The position numbers were made by a program, and so were the translations under genes. The notes under the pieces were generated by a model. It searched no databases, had not been told where the DNA came from, and was given only the letters and a program-made list of their open reading frames with translations. This document shows, piece by piece, positions 1 through 11,865 of a DNA stretch of 64,000 nucleotides. Each line of letters starts with the position of its first letter. The first letter of the stretch is position 1. Source of the DNA: Calliphora vicina (Eukaryota > Arthropoda > Insecta > Diptera > Calliphoridae); assembly GCF_958450345.1 (NCBI RefSeq), contig NC_088780.1, positions 21,859,167 through 21,923,166 of the forward strand, given 5' to 3'.

Positions 1-140
1 TTCGGCATCTTCCGTGCTTGTACGGCCACAATGAAATTCAGTAAACCATTTGTTTACCATTTAAATTGATGGTGCAGAGTTCCCATAGTATTTATCAAGT
101 TTAGCTTTATTCTGAAAATATTCACCTTTTCAAAAGGTCG
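1..140 (-). mobile_element. mariner transposase fragment at window edge
   Basis: Read on the minus strand this stretch encodes residues resembling the N-terminal helix-turn-helix part of a mariner transposase, including a match to YYG(D/N)SAPSI and, further on, WFTEFHCGRTSTEDAE. A second copy of the same stretch lies at about 49.94-50.06 kb. The fragment is cut by the window edge, and an in-frame stop is visible, so it is a dead remnant. Confidence 0.6.
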
Positions 141-2130
141 GTAGGGACGTGTTATTTGCAACTATGTAATACTAAGCTCTATAATATCTATTCTCTCATA
201 GAAATAGTATTTTAACCCAAACGTGCTATTTTTCTTAACATCATTGTTAATGCAACTGAACATATAAATTCATTCAGTTGTGTCTACGACAAAAAGACTC
301 ATCATTTCATTGTTTGTATGAGGTTTAATCTCAACAAAGACACACGAACATGACGACTTCAAATGGCCTTGAAATTTTGTTTTATTTTAAGTTGTTGTTT
401 TTTTAAATTTTTTGTGATATTCGTATAAGTATTTTTATTTCTGAAAAGTCTTGTTAAAGATTTATGTCTTTTAGCAGCATTATGAGTGCAACTAAAAATG
501 GTTCCTACAGTTTTGAATGTTTATTGTATGTATTGATTTTTTTTGTGGATATTATCTATTATTTCCATTTATTGGATTTGTTTGAACAAATATATTTAAA
601 ACAAGCATTTCATCAGTTATTTATATTAAAAACAAGACACTTATTTATATTTTTATTTTTTGTTTAATTTCAAATCATTTATAAACCAAAATGTTTAATT
701 TTTTTTGAATGAACTTGACATAGTAACTTTGAAGAGATGTTGATGGTTTGCAAATGGGATTGTAAAAATTAGACCTTTTTTTGTTAGAGAAATGAAAGGT
801 GTGGGAACTTTTTCAGAAACCGTAAATTAGCTATAACGGCTTTAATATTTCAATAAACAAAAATAAAATTAATTAAACCTTTTTAAATGAGAGAGAATTT
901 TTGTTTAAAGTTGGTGGTGATTTTTAAATTACCAAAACATTTTTTTTTTAAGTTTGAAATTTAATTTCAATAATAAATCATTTTAAGAATACAAATCGTT
1001 TATGTCATCATTTGTTGTTATATAATTTTAACACTTTTTCTATTCAAATTATATCCAGAGAAACCATTTTAATGAATATGTATTGAATTTTTTTTTTAAT
1101 TCTTAAGGTCATTCTTATTCTTTGCATATTAATAAAAATATGACCCTCTAGCATACAACAGTAGTAGGTAGACTAAATTGAAATGCTAGAGGAACAGCAT
1201 TATTGTGATCAGTATATCGCACAGTGGGGTCAATCGAAAAAAAGTGGTAATAAATCTGAATCTTCTAAACTACTGGTCCAATTGCAAAATGATGTATGAA
1301 CGAATCATAGAAGAGGACACAGGCTTTAAGAAAGATAAATTTGTGATCACTATGTTAGAATACAAGGTAAGATACAGGATGTCACCGACCACTTCTGGTT
1401 AGGAAAACTTTGTACATATTTGTACAGATTTCAATGAATCATAATAAATCAATGATCAAAATATGTATAGTAGGGAGGGTCAATTTAAAAATCGCCCAAG
1501 TGACAAGAAAAATCGTATTCTAGGGATCAAAATAAGAAACTTTGTCCAAGGAACCATACCTCTAAAATTAATTCTGATGTTCCTTATTTTGACCCAAAGG
1601 TAAAATTTTTAAAAATCCAACTTTGACCCATTTAAAGTGCCCCAATCGAGTCTAAATGTATGACCGATCCCAACTAACTTTAGAGGGCCGACCAACTCAT
1701 GCACACCCCCTGGGGGGACCCCTTACAAAAATTTAAAAAAATCACCATTTTTGGCACTTTACATGAATCAATCTCCGAAATGGCTATGTTTGTTTTGTTT
1801 TGGAGTTTTTTTTTAAGAAACTAAAAAGATGGTGTTTTGTTTAAGCTTTGTTATTTTTACAAATAAAGCTTGAGTGTCTGTAATTCTCATTCACTCTATA
1901 GTTTGATTTGTATAATATATTTAGTTTTTCTAAAGCCTTTTGGGAAAAGCTTTCCTGATGATCAGGCCTAAGCAACCAGTGAAATGCGCATAGGAACTAG
2001 CTTATCCCCCAACAATAAATGTCAGAGAATATATCAATAATAGGAAAATTTAGCATAATTCTTACTATAAAAAAATTATTTTTTGAAATATGTTTTTGCT
2101 CTCAAGTCTAGTATAACTCGTTTGGAAACG
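141..2130. other. gene-free AT-rich stretch with dispersed repeat scraps
   Basis: No convincing gene is seen. Between about 1,210 and 1,700 there is repeat-like sequence: a CACAGTGGGGTCAATCG start followed by ATAAATCTGAAT, related to the CACAGTGGTATAG repeats found at 5.8, 13.6, 26.1, 33.6 and 37.8 kb, then a stretch with repeated TTTGACCCA motifs. Short open frames here have no coding character. Confidence 0.5.
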
Positions 2131-2189
2131 CTAGCTAGCAATTGAACATGTCGGTCCGATCCTTGTATGTGTGACGGAAAGATTGAGAT

Positions 2190-3545
2190 TTACATAACCT
2201 TTAATCCGTTTATATATAGCGTTTTAATCAGCTTAGTAGTTTCGGAGTTATAACAAATTGAAGCAAAAAATATATTTTTTTACATGAAAATCCCAAATTT
2301 TTTTGTTTTAAAAAAATCATGAAAATCGAAAACGGCAAAAATTGTTCAGGTTTATTACTTTATCGCAAAGCCATATATAATAGCAGCAAAATGAAATATC
2401 GATCATAAAAATCGATTGATTCATTTTGAATTTATTCACAATTAAGTGAATTCGCTCATTTTCATAAAATTTTTTTTTTTGTTCGATATACATGAATTTT
2501 AGTAGTTAATTTTGTTCTTTCGATTGATTGAATTATGAAAACATTTTTCCCAATCTGCGTAAAATTTTTTGCATATATCGGCTCAGTATTTTCGGAGTTA
2601 TAATAACAAATTGAAGCAAAAAATATATTTTTTACATGAAAATTTAAATTTTTTTTGTTTTAAAAAAATCATGAAAAATCGAAAACGCCAGAAATTTTTC
2701 AGAGTTTTGGCTTTATAGCAAAGCCACATGTAATAGGAACAAAGCGAGATATCGGTCATAAAAATCAATTGATTCTTTTCGAATTTATTCACAATTAAGT
2801 GAATTCGCTCCTTTTCATAAAATTTTAGTTTTTTGTTTGATATACATGAATTTGAGTAGTTAATGTTCTTCTTTCGATCGATTGAATATTGAAAGCAGTT
2901 TTCCCATGCTATGTACAAATTTTCGCATATATATTGAGTTTCAATCAGCTCAGTAGTTTCGGAGTTATAATAACACATTGAAGCAATAAATAGATTTTTT
3001 ACGTGAAAATTTTTTTGTTTTAAAAAAATCATGAAAAATCGAAAATGGCAAAAAATTTTCAGGTTTATTACCTTATCGCAAAGCCATATATAATAGCAAC
3101 AAAATGATGTATCGGTGATAAACATCGATTGATTCTTCTCGAATTTATTCACAATTAAGTGAATTCGCTCATTTTCACTAAATTTTAGTATTTTGTTTGA
3201 TATACATAAAGTTGAGAAGTTAATGTTCTTCTTTCGATTAATTGAATTTTTAAAACATTTTCCCATGCTATTTACAAATTTTCGCTTATATATTGAGTTT
3301 CAATCGGCTCAGTAGTTTCGGAGTTATAATAACAAATTGAAGCAAAAAAAATATATTTTTTACATGAAAATTTTTGTTTTAAAAAAATCATGAAAAATCG
3401 AAAACGCCAGAAATTCCAGAATTTTTGGTTTTATCGGAAAGCCACATGTAATAGCAACATAATGAGATATCGATCATAAAAATCAAATGATTCTTTTCGA
3501 ATTTATTCACAATTAAATGAATTCGGTCATTTTCACAAAATTGTA
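2190..3545. repeat. tandem repeat, ~359-bp unit, nearly four copies
   Basis: A unit containing CGGAGTTATAA starts at 2,243, 2,593, 2,960 and 3,319, giving spacings of 350, 367 and 359 bp. Each unit also carries TTATTCACAATTAA(G/A)TGAATTCG and AAAAAAATCATGAAAA at matching positions. Units differ by small indels and substitutions, so this is an old, short satellite-like array. A 222-codon minus-strand open frame across it is a by-product of the repeat. Confidence 0.85.
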
Positions 3546-3731
3546 TTTATTATATCACAAAGGGACCAATTCATGGGCCCATGTGAGCTGGTAATACTGA
3601 ATGTCTTTATAAACTATTTGGGAGCACGGAAAATCGATAAACGTCCAATGTATGAGTCACACCATTTCCAATTTTATATTTTAGAATTGTATATTTCAAA
3701 TACAAACACTCGGATTCGAAATAATATAAGG

Positions 3732-3858
3732 GCCTGGCTCACTAAATGCGAACGAACATTTTATTTCTTATAATTACAATAAAAAAAAATCATATTTATT
3801 TGTTGTTTTCAATATAAAATGAGAAAGCAAATGTTCGTTCGCATTTAGTTAGCCAGGC
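3732..3858. mobile_element. 127-bp MITE with ~29-bp inverted ends
   Basis: The left end GCCTGGCTCACTAAATGCG is matched by the right end CGCATTTAGTTAGCCAGGC in inverted orientation, and the match continues through GAACGAACATT with one mismatch over about 29 bp. The interior is only about 70 bp and has no coding capacity. No clear target duplication is seen. Confidence 0.75.
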
Positions 3859-3859
3859 A

Positions 3860-5200
3860 CTTAGTCAATCATTTCTCAAAACAACAATTCTTCGTTTACA
3901 AAGGTTTAATAGTCAAAACTCAATTGAAATTTTTTTTGTATTTCTTAAAGTTCTTAAGAAATCCAACCACTTTTACTAACTAAAAGCATGCATCATTTTA
4001 TCAATTAACTTCTCATGTAGCCTATACATTATGAATCATTCATTTATATTTATTTTAAGCGAACAAAAAAATTTGTATTCATTTGATTAACTGTTTTAAG
4101 TTAGTTATTATTGTTGTCAACAACAACAATCCAGAAATATTTATATTATTTATTTCTAAAAATTATTGCACATTGAAATGAATGTTAGGAATTTCCACAA
4201 ACACACAGTAAATACCTTCAGTACTCAGCGAAACTATTTTCGTACGTAATACTTACTCGTACAAAACACAGATGAACTTGAAAATTTTTATTTAGAAGGT
4301 TGCAATAAAATGACAAATATTTAAAAATATTTACAAGCCGGATTAAATTTAAAAATAATAAAAAAATAGTAGCAATATTAATACGTCAATAAATTAACGG
4401 GAATTCTTAAAGTTTAACGAATGTTCAATATAATTCAAAATTACGTATATTTACCTGACCCCAATTTAAATTGGTTTTTAAACTTAAATTTAAAGTAAAC
4501 TCTAATTTAAATATACACAATTTTGTATATAACTTTAACTCAATTTAGTTAAATAATTACTTACATATTTGTTTAAAGACCTGTTATTAAAACGTACGTC
4601 CTATTGCGAAAATCCAAATTACTTTCGTTTAATGATATAGATTTGGCCAAAAATCGAAAATTTGTTTGATGTTTATTTAGATAAGCTTGCTATCACCATA
4701 ACGCGTAAATATTTCAAATGTTAAGCAAACTGTTAGTTTTTAAATATAGTTTGGATACTGTTGTTGTCTTCGCCTTCTTCAAGATGATGATGATGATGAC
4801 AGCATTAAACCCATAACCACTTACCAGTACTCATATGAAATTTACTCTTACAAGTTCCCTGTACTATTTGTGTGTAAAAAACTGGTGCTGATGGCTTTAG
4901 GCTAACAAATATTTATTTGTATGTTAAATAAATATTTAAACAATTTTGTTAAATTTATTTTAAAACATGGCGTAATTAACAATTAGGTCTGGTTTGAAAA
5001 AGTACGTTTAACTTATTGAGATTAAAAACTTGTTCACAGTGTAATAAAGAGAGTATACATTTGTTTATTTATACTTTTACAGCTTAGCGTAGCTTCTCTT
5101 CAACCGATGTTCTACATTTTGTGGAGATCAGACTTAGAATTTCATGTTCAGTTTCAACCGAAAACCGACAATTTATCTTCGGTTATCGACCTATACAAAA
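3860..5200. other. gene-free AT-rich stretch
   Basis: No gene or recognisable element is seen. A short GATGAT microsatellite lies at about 4,783-4,800. Confidence 0.5.
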
Positions 5201-5204
5201 TTTT

Positions 5205-5480
5205 ATTTTTAGGTAAACAAAATTAAATTTTTTTTTCGAAATAGATTTTTAATTTTTTTTAAAAAAGTTTTTTCAAATTTTTGTTTTTCTATTTTTTAAA
5301 AAAAAATCCGGGTTAAAAAATATTTTGACCCATTGTAGGTCCAACTTACTATATAGCCCTATACACATCGTTGCAATGGACTTTGAAATATCTATCATAA
5401 TATATTAGGACATTATGACCTGAAAGCAGACCGTTTGATTCCCCAAAATATATATTTGTTTTTCCTCTTTTCTGAAGTGT
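5205..5480 (+). repeat. partial mini-me-like repeat joined to half of a MITE
   Basis: The run from GGTAAACAAAATTAAATT through GTTAAAAAATATTTTGACCC and TTTGAAATATCTATCAT matches the central part of the dispersed repeat at 20.5-21.3 and 26.7-27.4 kb. It is then joined to ATATTAGGACATTATGACC and a decayed GCAGACCGTTTGATTCCCC, which is one end of the MITE seen complete at 55.6-55.9 kb. Confidence 0.6.
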
Positions 5481-5580
5481 CAATTCATTTAAAGCATGTA
5501 TCTTATTTCCTAACAACTAAACTTCAAATTGAGTTATGACTGCCAGAAAATATTAAACTACTTAATATCATTTGTCAAGT

Positions 5581-7180
5581 CGAGCTCTTAGCGCCAAATT
5601 ATCATAAGCGACAATTTTAAAATTTTTTTTTATTGCAGAAATTAAAATTTTATGGGCCGACCGATGTTTTAGCGTTCTCAGAATATCAAAATTGTTAATA
5701 ACTTCAAAAATATAGGGGGTAAGATTTTATCGTAAGTCAATGTTTATATTTTACAGTAAACAAATTTTATCGTAAGCGACACACAGTGGTATAGAAAAAA
5801 AAGAGGGAAATAAATCTGTAACTTCTATATTTCACATGCGCAAAGAAGAAGTGTTGTCGACTTAAAGTTTTGAACGTGGACCTCATGGGCCCGTCAGGGG
5901 CGCGACCAAAGTAGGACACCTCGGGTATGTTACATTTTTAAAAAGATATTATTTCTTGGTTTAAGTTCCGATTTCAAAAAAATTACACGTATAGAATCTT
6001 CTCAACGAGCACTACAAAAAACCTCGTCGTAGCTATCAATTATCTCTTATAGCTTAGGAGATATTCGCATTTGAAAATTAAATTTTCAACATTTTACTCT
6101 CCCTACTCCAGTTTTTTGATAACAGCGTATCCAAATATTTCCCGATTTCCTCCACTTTTCCTTTATTGGACTAACAACACATGTTTGTGTCAAATAGAAA
6201 TATAATTGTTTAAAAATAATGACTAAGTCCAAATTTATATGCATTTGAATTTAAAAATTTTAAAAAGGCGATTTTTCGCTAATTTTTTGGGAAAAAATAA
6301 CTTTTTTTCTTTTTACGTTATCGCAAAAAATTTCTAAGAGGATGTATAAGGAATTTCTACTTTCGGAAAGCTAAGTTTTCATAAAGTATTTTAAAGGAAA
6401 ACAAATTTCAAAATTGTTGTTACCGAAAATTCTCAAATCGCATATTCGATATCAAAATATAGTAACCGATTTTTTTTTTTTTTATTTATTTATTTATTTC
6501 ATTTATTGAATGTAATCTAAAAGCCTCCTTACAGGCCAAAACTGATTACAAGATAAAATATAATTTAAGCACAATTCAAACTTACATAGTATATGTTAAT
6601 ATTAATTATTGTCGTATATAATTGCTAATATAATTGTTTCCTAACACAAATATTTAATTTTAAGTTGCTTTTTTTGATTTTAAGTTGCTCAATATGTTTC
6701 TAATTACTTTGTAAAGGGTCCCGATAACCCCGACCCTGTTACGGATATTATAGCCAAAAAACTAAAAATTCCCACTTTTGGAATTTTTCAACACATTTCT
6801 GGAATTGCGGGATTGCTGATAATAAATTTCAAAATTCGTTTTTATTTTTCTATTTTAACTAGAAAAATCTACATAACTGTGAAATTTCATTGAAAACTAT
6901 TTATAAATAAAAACTTAATTTCAATTCGAAAAATTTTTATCTATGCAAAAATTCAATAAAAAACATTTTTTGTCATATTTTTCAATAAAGTATTCCATGA
7001 ATTTTTAATTGTCAAAGTTATAAATATTTTTGAAAAATAGACAAATAGCTTGAACGAAATTATATTATATCGCATCATAACATTTTTAAGTCTATGTATA
7101 AATTTCAAAATAATCAAAAAAAAACCTTCTCCTATAAAATTTGTGTTTTGTCGCTTACGATAATTTGGCGCTAAGGGCTC
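5581..7180 (+). mobile_element. CGAGCCC-TIR non-autonomous DNA element, copy 1
   Basis: The element begins CGAGCTCTTAGCGCC and ends GGCGCTAAGGGCTC, with the inverted match continuing through AAATTATC(G/A)TAAGCGAC for about 32 bp. Its interior aligns along its length with copies at 25.9-28.2 and 37.6-39.0 kb. No transposase reading frame is present. Its flanks (AAGT and TAAA) do not form a target duplication and the outermost base is altered, so this copy is the most eroded of the three. Confidence 0.8.
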
Positions 7181-7854
7181 TAAATAATTATCATGAAATG
7201 TAATTAGTTTTCAACGTATAATATGATAATATTTTGAATACGATTATGAAATCAAATTTATGCAGATTCAATACACTGAATCATAATATGAATATATTAT
7301 ATTCCGACTACTACGAAAAGATTGAAAATTAAAAGATTAATATGGCGAATAAAAATTTCCAGAGTATATTTGGAAGGGCACTAATTATGAGACTAATCGA
7401 TTTAACAAATTAAAAAATATCGAAGCCAATATAATGGATAATGTTTCAAAATTTTCGCATCTTGATAAAAGACGAGGTTTTGCAAATCCGCTATTCAATT
7501 ACTCTCCAAATATTTGGCCCGTATTCAGGATGTCTGACTGGTTCGTCATTGCAGAGAACCTTTGATGTTCGTATAGCGAACACTGAGCCGTGTACTAACC
7601 AGACTTTGTGGTATGAAGTGGTTCATATATGATTCAAACAGACTGATCTATAAAGACAAATCGTCAAACTGGAGAGGGTATTTGTGATTTAATTTTTCAA
7701 AGGGACATTCCCATGGAAGTTTCCGCCATTTTCTTCTGCTTTAGGTAGAATGTTAAGTAAGGCCTTGTGATCTTTGATAGCCTCGCATCACTTATGGCTT
7801 TATAATTGTATTATCTGAACGAACTGTAATGAATTGATATCAGGGTGAATACGT

Positions 7855-9035
7855 GGACATAAATGCCAGGATCGAATGGACTGAGCTGGACTGATTAAAG
7901 ATCAGCTTACGCTTTTATGGTTAAATACGTGGATGCACAAAAGATCCTTCGGATCTGATCTCGACGTAAATAAGTCTCCTGGGCCAGATGACATACCTGC
8001 ACTGGTCTTGAAGCAGTGCTCTTATACTTTAGCTAACCTTTTTAGCACTTCATAATTCTGTATGTTAAAAAGTTGCTAATGTAACGCCAATTCATAAAAC
8101 GGGGGAGGCTAATAACCCTAAATATTACCGTCCACTTTCTGCACTTCCCAAAGTTATAAAGAGTATAGCTAACTACTGGTTAAATATTTGTAGTCCAACA
8201 ATGTATGGCTTTCGTAGGAAACTTTCTAACCTTCGTATCGGAAAAATTATGTCGTTCCATTCACCGTTTTGACTGTGTCATGGTGCTCATTTATTAATAT
8301 CGATCTTTCTCAGACTATACGAGTTGTAGAAGGGATGTCACCAAACGAGTTCAGGGAAACCGCAAGGCTCCGTTCTTTCTCCTAAATGACCTTCTATGTC
8401 AAACTTTCAGATGACAGCAACATTTGCCATTCATATTCATTCAGTTATAGACCAAGTAATGAGGCAAAACATGAATGATTCCCTTAATCGGGACCTTGTG
8501 ACAATCTTTCAACTCTTGCAATACTCAGTGCTGCATGTTGAAACTAAAACGAACTACGGATCATGTCGCTTCATCTGTATTAATGTATGGTGTAAATATT
8601 GTGGAATCAGACGCTCTTGATGTCCTGGGTATGAGAATATAATGTGATGTTCGCTGGTCTAAACACATTTTTCAAGTATCGAAAGAAGCATTCAAGTGTC
8701 TCGGTTTTCTAAAACGGTGTAGGAATTACTTCACTTCTCCTGATCTCCTCACTTTTACACCACCTATATCCGACCGAAAATGGAATATAACTCCCATGTA
8801 TGTAACGGTGCATCAAAACATATTTTGGAGTTTCTCGACTGCGTACAGGAGTGGAAGAAGATGATTATTGGTGACAGTAGGGTAACCAACTCTATTGATT
8901 CGCTGGAGCACCGCGGTGCACCGACGCAATGTGGGCTGTTTTTCACTTTTATATCAGTACTATAATCGAATGTGTTCTGATGAAATTAGGGTTCCTGTTT
9001 ATCATCAAGAACACATCCCTTTGTGGTCGATTGGC
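7855..9035 (+). pseudogene. LINE reverse-transcriptase fragment, decayed
   Basis: In shifting plus-strand frames the sequence gives typical non-LTR reverse-transcriptase peptides: KSPGPDDIPALVLKQCSYTL (7,970-8,035), NVTPIHKTGE followed by YYRPLSALPKV (8,080-8,160), YGFRRK (8,200-8,220), then the C-terminal part MNDSLNRDL, ALDVLGM and SKEAFKCLGFLKRCRNYF up to about 8,960. The catalytic YADD box is lost and several stops and frameshifts interrupt the frame. It resembles jockey-type elements, but the clade is an inference. Confidence 0.8.
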
Positions 9036-9388
9036 CAGTGGACCGCACAATGCACTACATGAAAAATTCGTTCTTTATCCGAATGAGGAACAAACTTTAA
9101 TGTCACTTTCAATGTAGGAAAGTTCAAATCGAATGTCCACAAACACAAATTGCTAACAAAAAAAAACTACCAAAAATACATATAAAAGTTGTAAATCCAA
9201 GTTCAACAAGAATGAACATTCCGTGGATACTTCAAGTAAAATCATTAAAACCTTAATAGGGATCATGGTCAGATATAAAAATTGTGTAATATAAAGTGAA
9301 AATGTAAAATTTCGGTCATTATTTTCAACGAAAATAAATTGTAAATCTGAGTAGGTACTTGAAGCCATTATTTTCTATTTGTTTATAT

Positions 9389-10002
9389 TGTTACGTTTTA
9401 ACCTTTTCAAAGCGTTGGTTTATTTCCTTTAAATAAACCGGATACTTTTGATTGCAAATAAAAGCCGTTTAGTAGTTTAAAAATTGTAACAACTCTTTAT
9501 TTATTTAAAATGTACAACAACAGCATTATATAGTCAATGTTTTTTATAAACATTTGTAAATTCACAGAAATACAGACACAATTTATAATGTACACGAATT
9601 TACTTGAAAAACACAACACACTTTAAGGCACTCAGTTGATGTTTATTCGAAAAGCGTCTCTGATAAACTCACTAACGACTGCAACCTCTGCCACTATTTA
9701 TAATACTGCCATCTGCACTCTAGATTTCTCTTTAACTGTCTAGAGGTTTCTAATACATACGACATCTGTGGTGTACTTTCTACAATGTTCTTTAACTGAA
9801 TATTCGAATTCGAATATACGGTCGCAGCAAACAGCGTTGCCAACTTACGATCAATGGTCAACGGAATCTTTTATTCAATGTTAATAATGCCCACAGATAT
9901 GTTACAGTTTGCTATTACAGCACTGTTATTTGAAAGCATTATGCTACTTTTAAATCAGCCGTTAAAATCGTTATATTTGAATTCAAGTACAATTTCGTAA
10001 CA
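9389..10002 (-). mobile_element. solo LTR, Ty3/gypsy type, minus orientation
   Basis: The sequence starts TGTTACG and ends CGTAACA and is flanked on both sides by ATAT (9,385-9,388 and 10,003-10,006), a 4-bp target duplication. Read on the minus strand it has a TATAAATA box (complement of 9,694-9,701), a plausible transcribed region and AATAAA signals before the end. No internal retroelement sequence adjoins it, so it looks like the 614-bp product of LTR-LTR recombination. Family assignment is from general structure only. Confidence 0.8.
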
Positions 10003-10006
10003 ATAT

Positions 10007-11860
10007 TATAAAATTGTTTTGATGGTATTCTATGTCATTCGAAATATTGTGATGGAAATTAAGATCGAGATCTTTTGTTAATTTTTTTCTTTATTTCAAT
10101 ATTTCATCATCCATCGGATAATATCTTCAGGAAATATGGAAATTCCCCTCACTGTACACCGCACTATTAAATAACTACTAAAATTTTGATTGAAATTAAT
10201 AAATTTTCAAATTAGGCACATACCAAAAATATTATGCTCATCCGTTAACTAAAACCAATATACCTAATTTATTTATATCTAAACACAAATTAAATTCAAA
10301 ACAAACATCAATTGATTTCCTCCATCCAAAATTTCCTCATTGAACCATGAATTTTAAAGTCAATGAAATATGACAAAAAATAATTGGTGGTTATACAATT
10401 AGCACGTAGTATTCAATAGAAAAAAATACTACTTGTGGTTGTTTTTCAATTTTCAGTAGCATCTTCCTCGGTTAATGTTTTCCATAATGAAGTTTTGTAA
10501 CGGTTATTTCATTTAATAACTTGTCGAAGAAGTTTTAATTACATGTCATCTACTTTTCTATGGATATTACGAGTAAATATAAGTATGAATAACTATGAAT
10601 TTATTTCTTCATACATTTTAAATTTCAATGCATACAAAAGAAGCAGCTAACTTTTATTTTCATTAAAGTATACAATTTATTATTATTTTAAGTTTTTACT
10701 TATATTTAATGTATCTAGTGTTATTTCGAATAGTTTGTTGACATTTTCATCTGGTTTTATTTATGACACATTTGAAGACATAACTTAAAATACACACACA
10801 TTTACATTTATTTACACTCAGTCGTTCAGACACTCACTCATTCATTCATTAATTTATACACATCAACTACGTCAATATACATACATTCATATAATGAAAT
10901 ATCCCAACAAACATTAAGACTGAGGTTTCCCTGCTTCTACGCCTACTTTCATTTTCATAAAAATTTTAATTTGAAAAATATTGAAAATTCTCTGAGCTAT
11001 TAAACTTATGAAGTTTCTCTACAATTGAGTGAATGTAAACAAAGATCACGGGGATTAACACATTCGTGATCGTGTAAAATTTATCGTAATTTTTGGATTT
11101 GTGATTATGACACTCAATATCGACCAAGAAATCTAGTGCATTCTATTATAGTTTCGTTATTGCAATTATTTTTCGATACGAGAGCTCATTCGATCACGAA
11201 TTCGTGATTGACTAAAATTGATCGTAAATTTCCTAATTGAGATTATGGCTTTTGATATCGAGCAAGAAATTTATTACATTAGCATTCGAGATTATTTTTC
11301 GATCACGAAGTGGTAATTCGGCTCCAGAACTAAATATAATTTGGATCACTCTAAAAAATAAATGATTTTTCATAAATTTCCAAATTATATTTGCTGGGTT
11401 TAATTATATCTGCGTATGTGCTTTTATTGCATGAAAGATGAGAAAGACTACTAAACATATTTATGACGGAAAGTGATATGTTTATTAAACGATCTTTTGT
11501 GGTTTTAAAAAAAAGTATAAATGAAAACGAAAGTTTAGGAAGTATATTTGGTTTTACATCGACACTTAAGTACATAAACAGTAGGTGGCATTTGCCATTC
11601 GTTTTTATTTCGTAAATAAATTTGTAATAATAATGAAATGCCAACAATTAATGTAAGATTTCCATAAACGATTTGAGACAATGAAATATGCTACTTTTAT
11701 TGTGTTTTACAGTTTAATAGAAGTGCTTTTGCAGTCTAACAGAATTTATAATTGAATTTCACTTCATAAGTATTTGTTAGAATTTCGGATTAAAACAAAA
11801 ATTTGATTTCGACCAGCAATAAATTATTTTAGAAGTAGGCCGAATCCATTAATCCGTTTT
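10007..11860. repeat. gene-free stretch with a diverged ~135-bp duplication
   Basis: Two diverged copies lie at about 11,055-11,175 and 11,195-11,310. Both contain ATTCGTGAT, then ATCGTAA, then GATTATG, then GATATCGA(C/G)CAAGAAAT, and finish in ATTATTTTTCGAT. No gene is recognised in the rest. Confidence 0.5.
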
Positions 11861-11865
11861 AAATG

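Noticed and set aside
2598..3266. 222-codon minus-strand open frame, the second longest in the window
   Set aside because: It runs through two units of the ~359-bp tandem repeat and repeats itself with the same period, so it is a by-product of the repeat.
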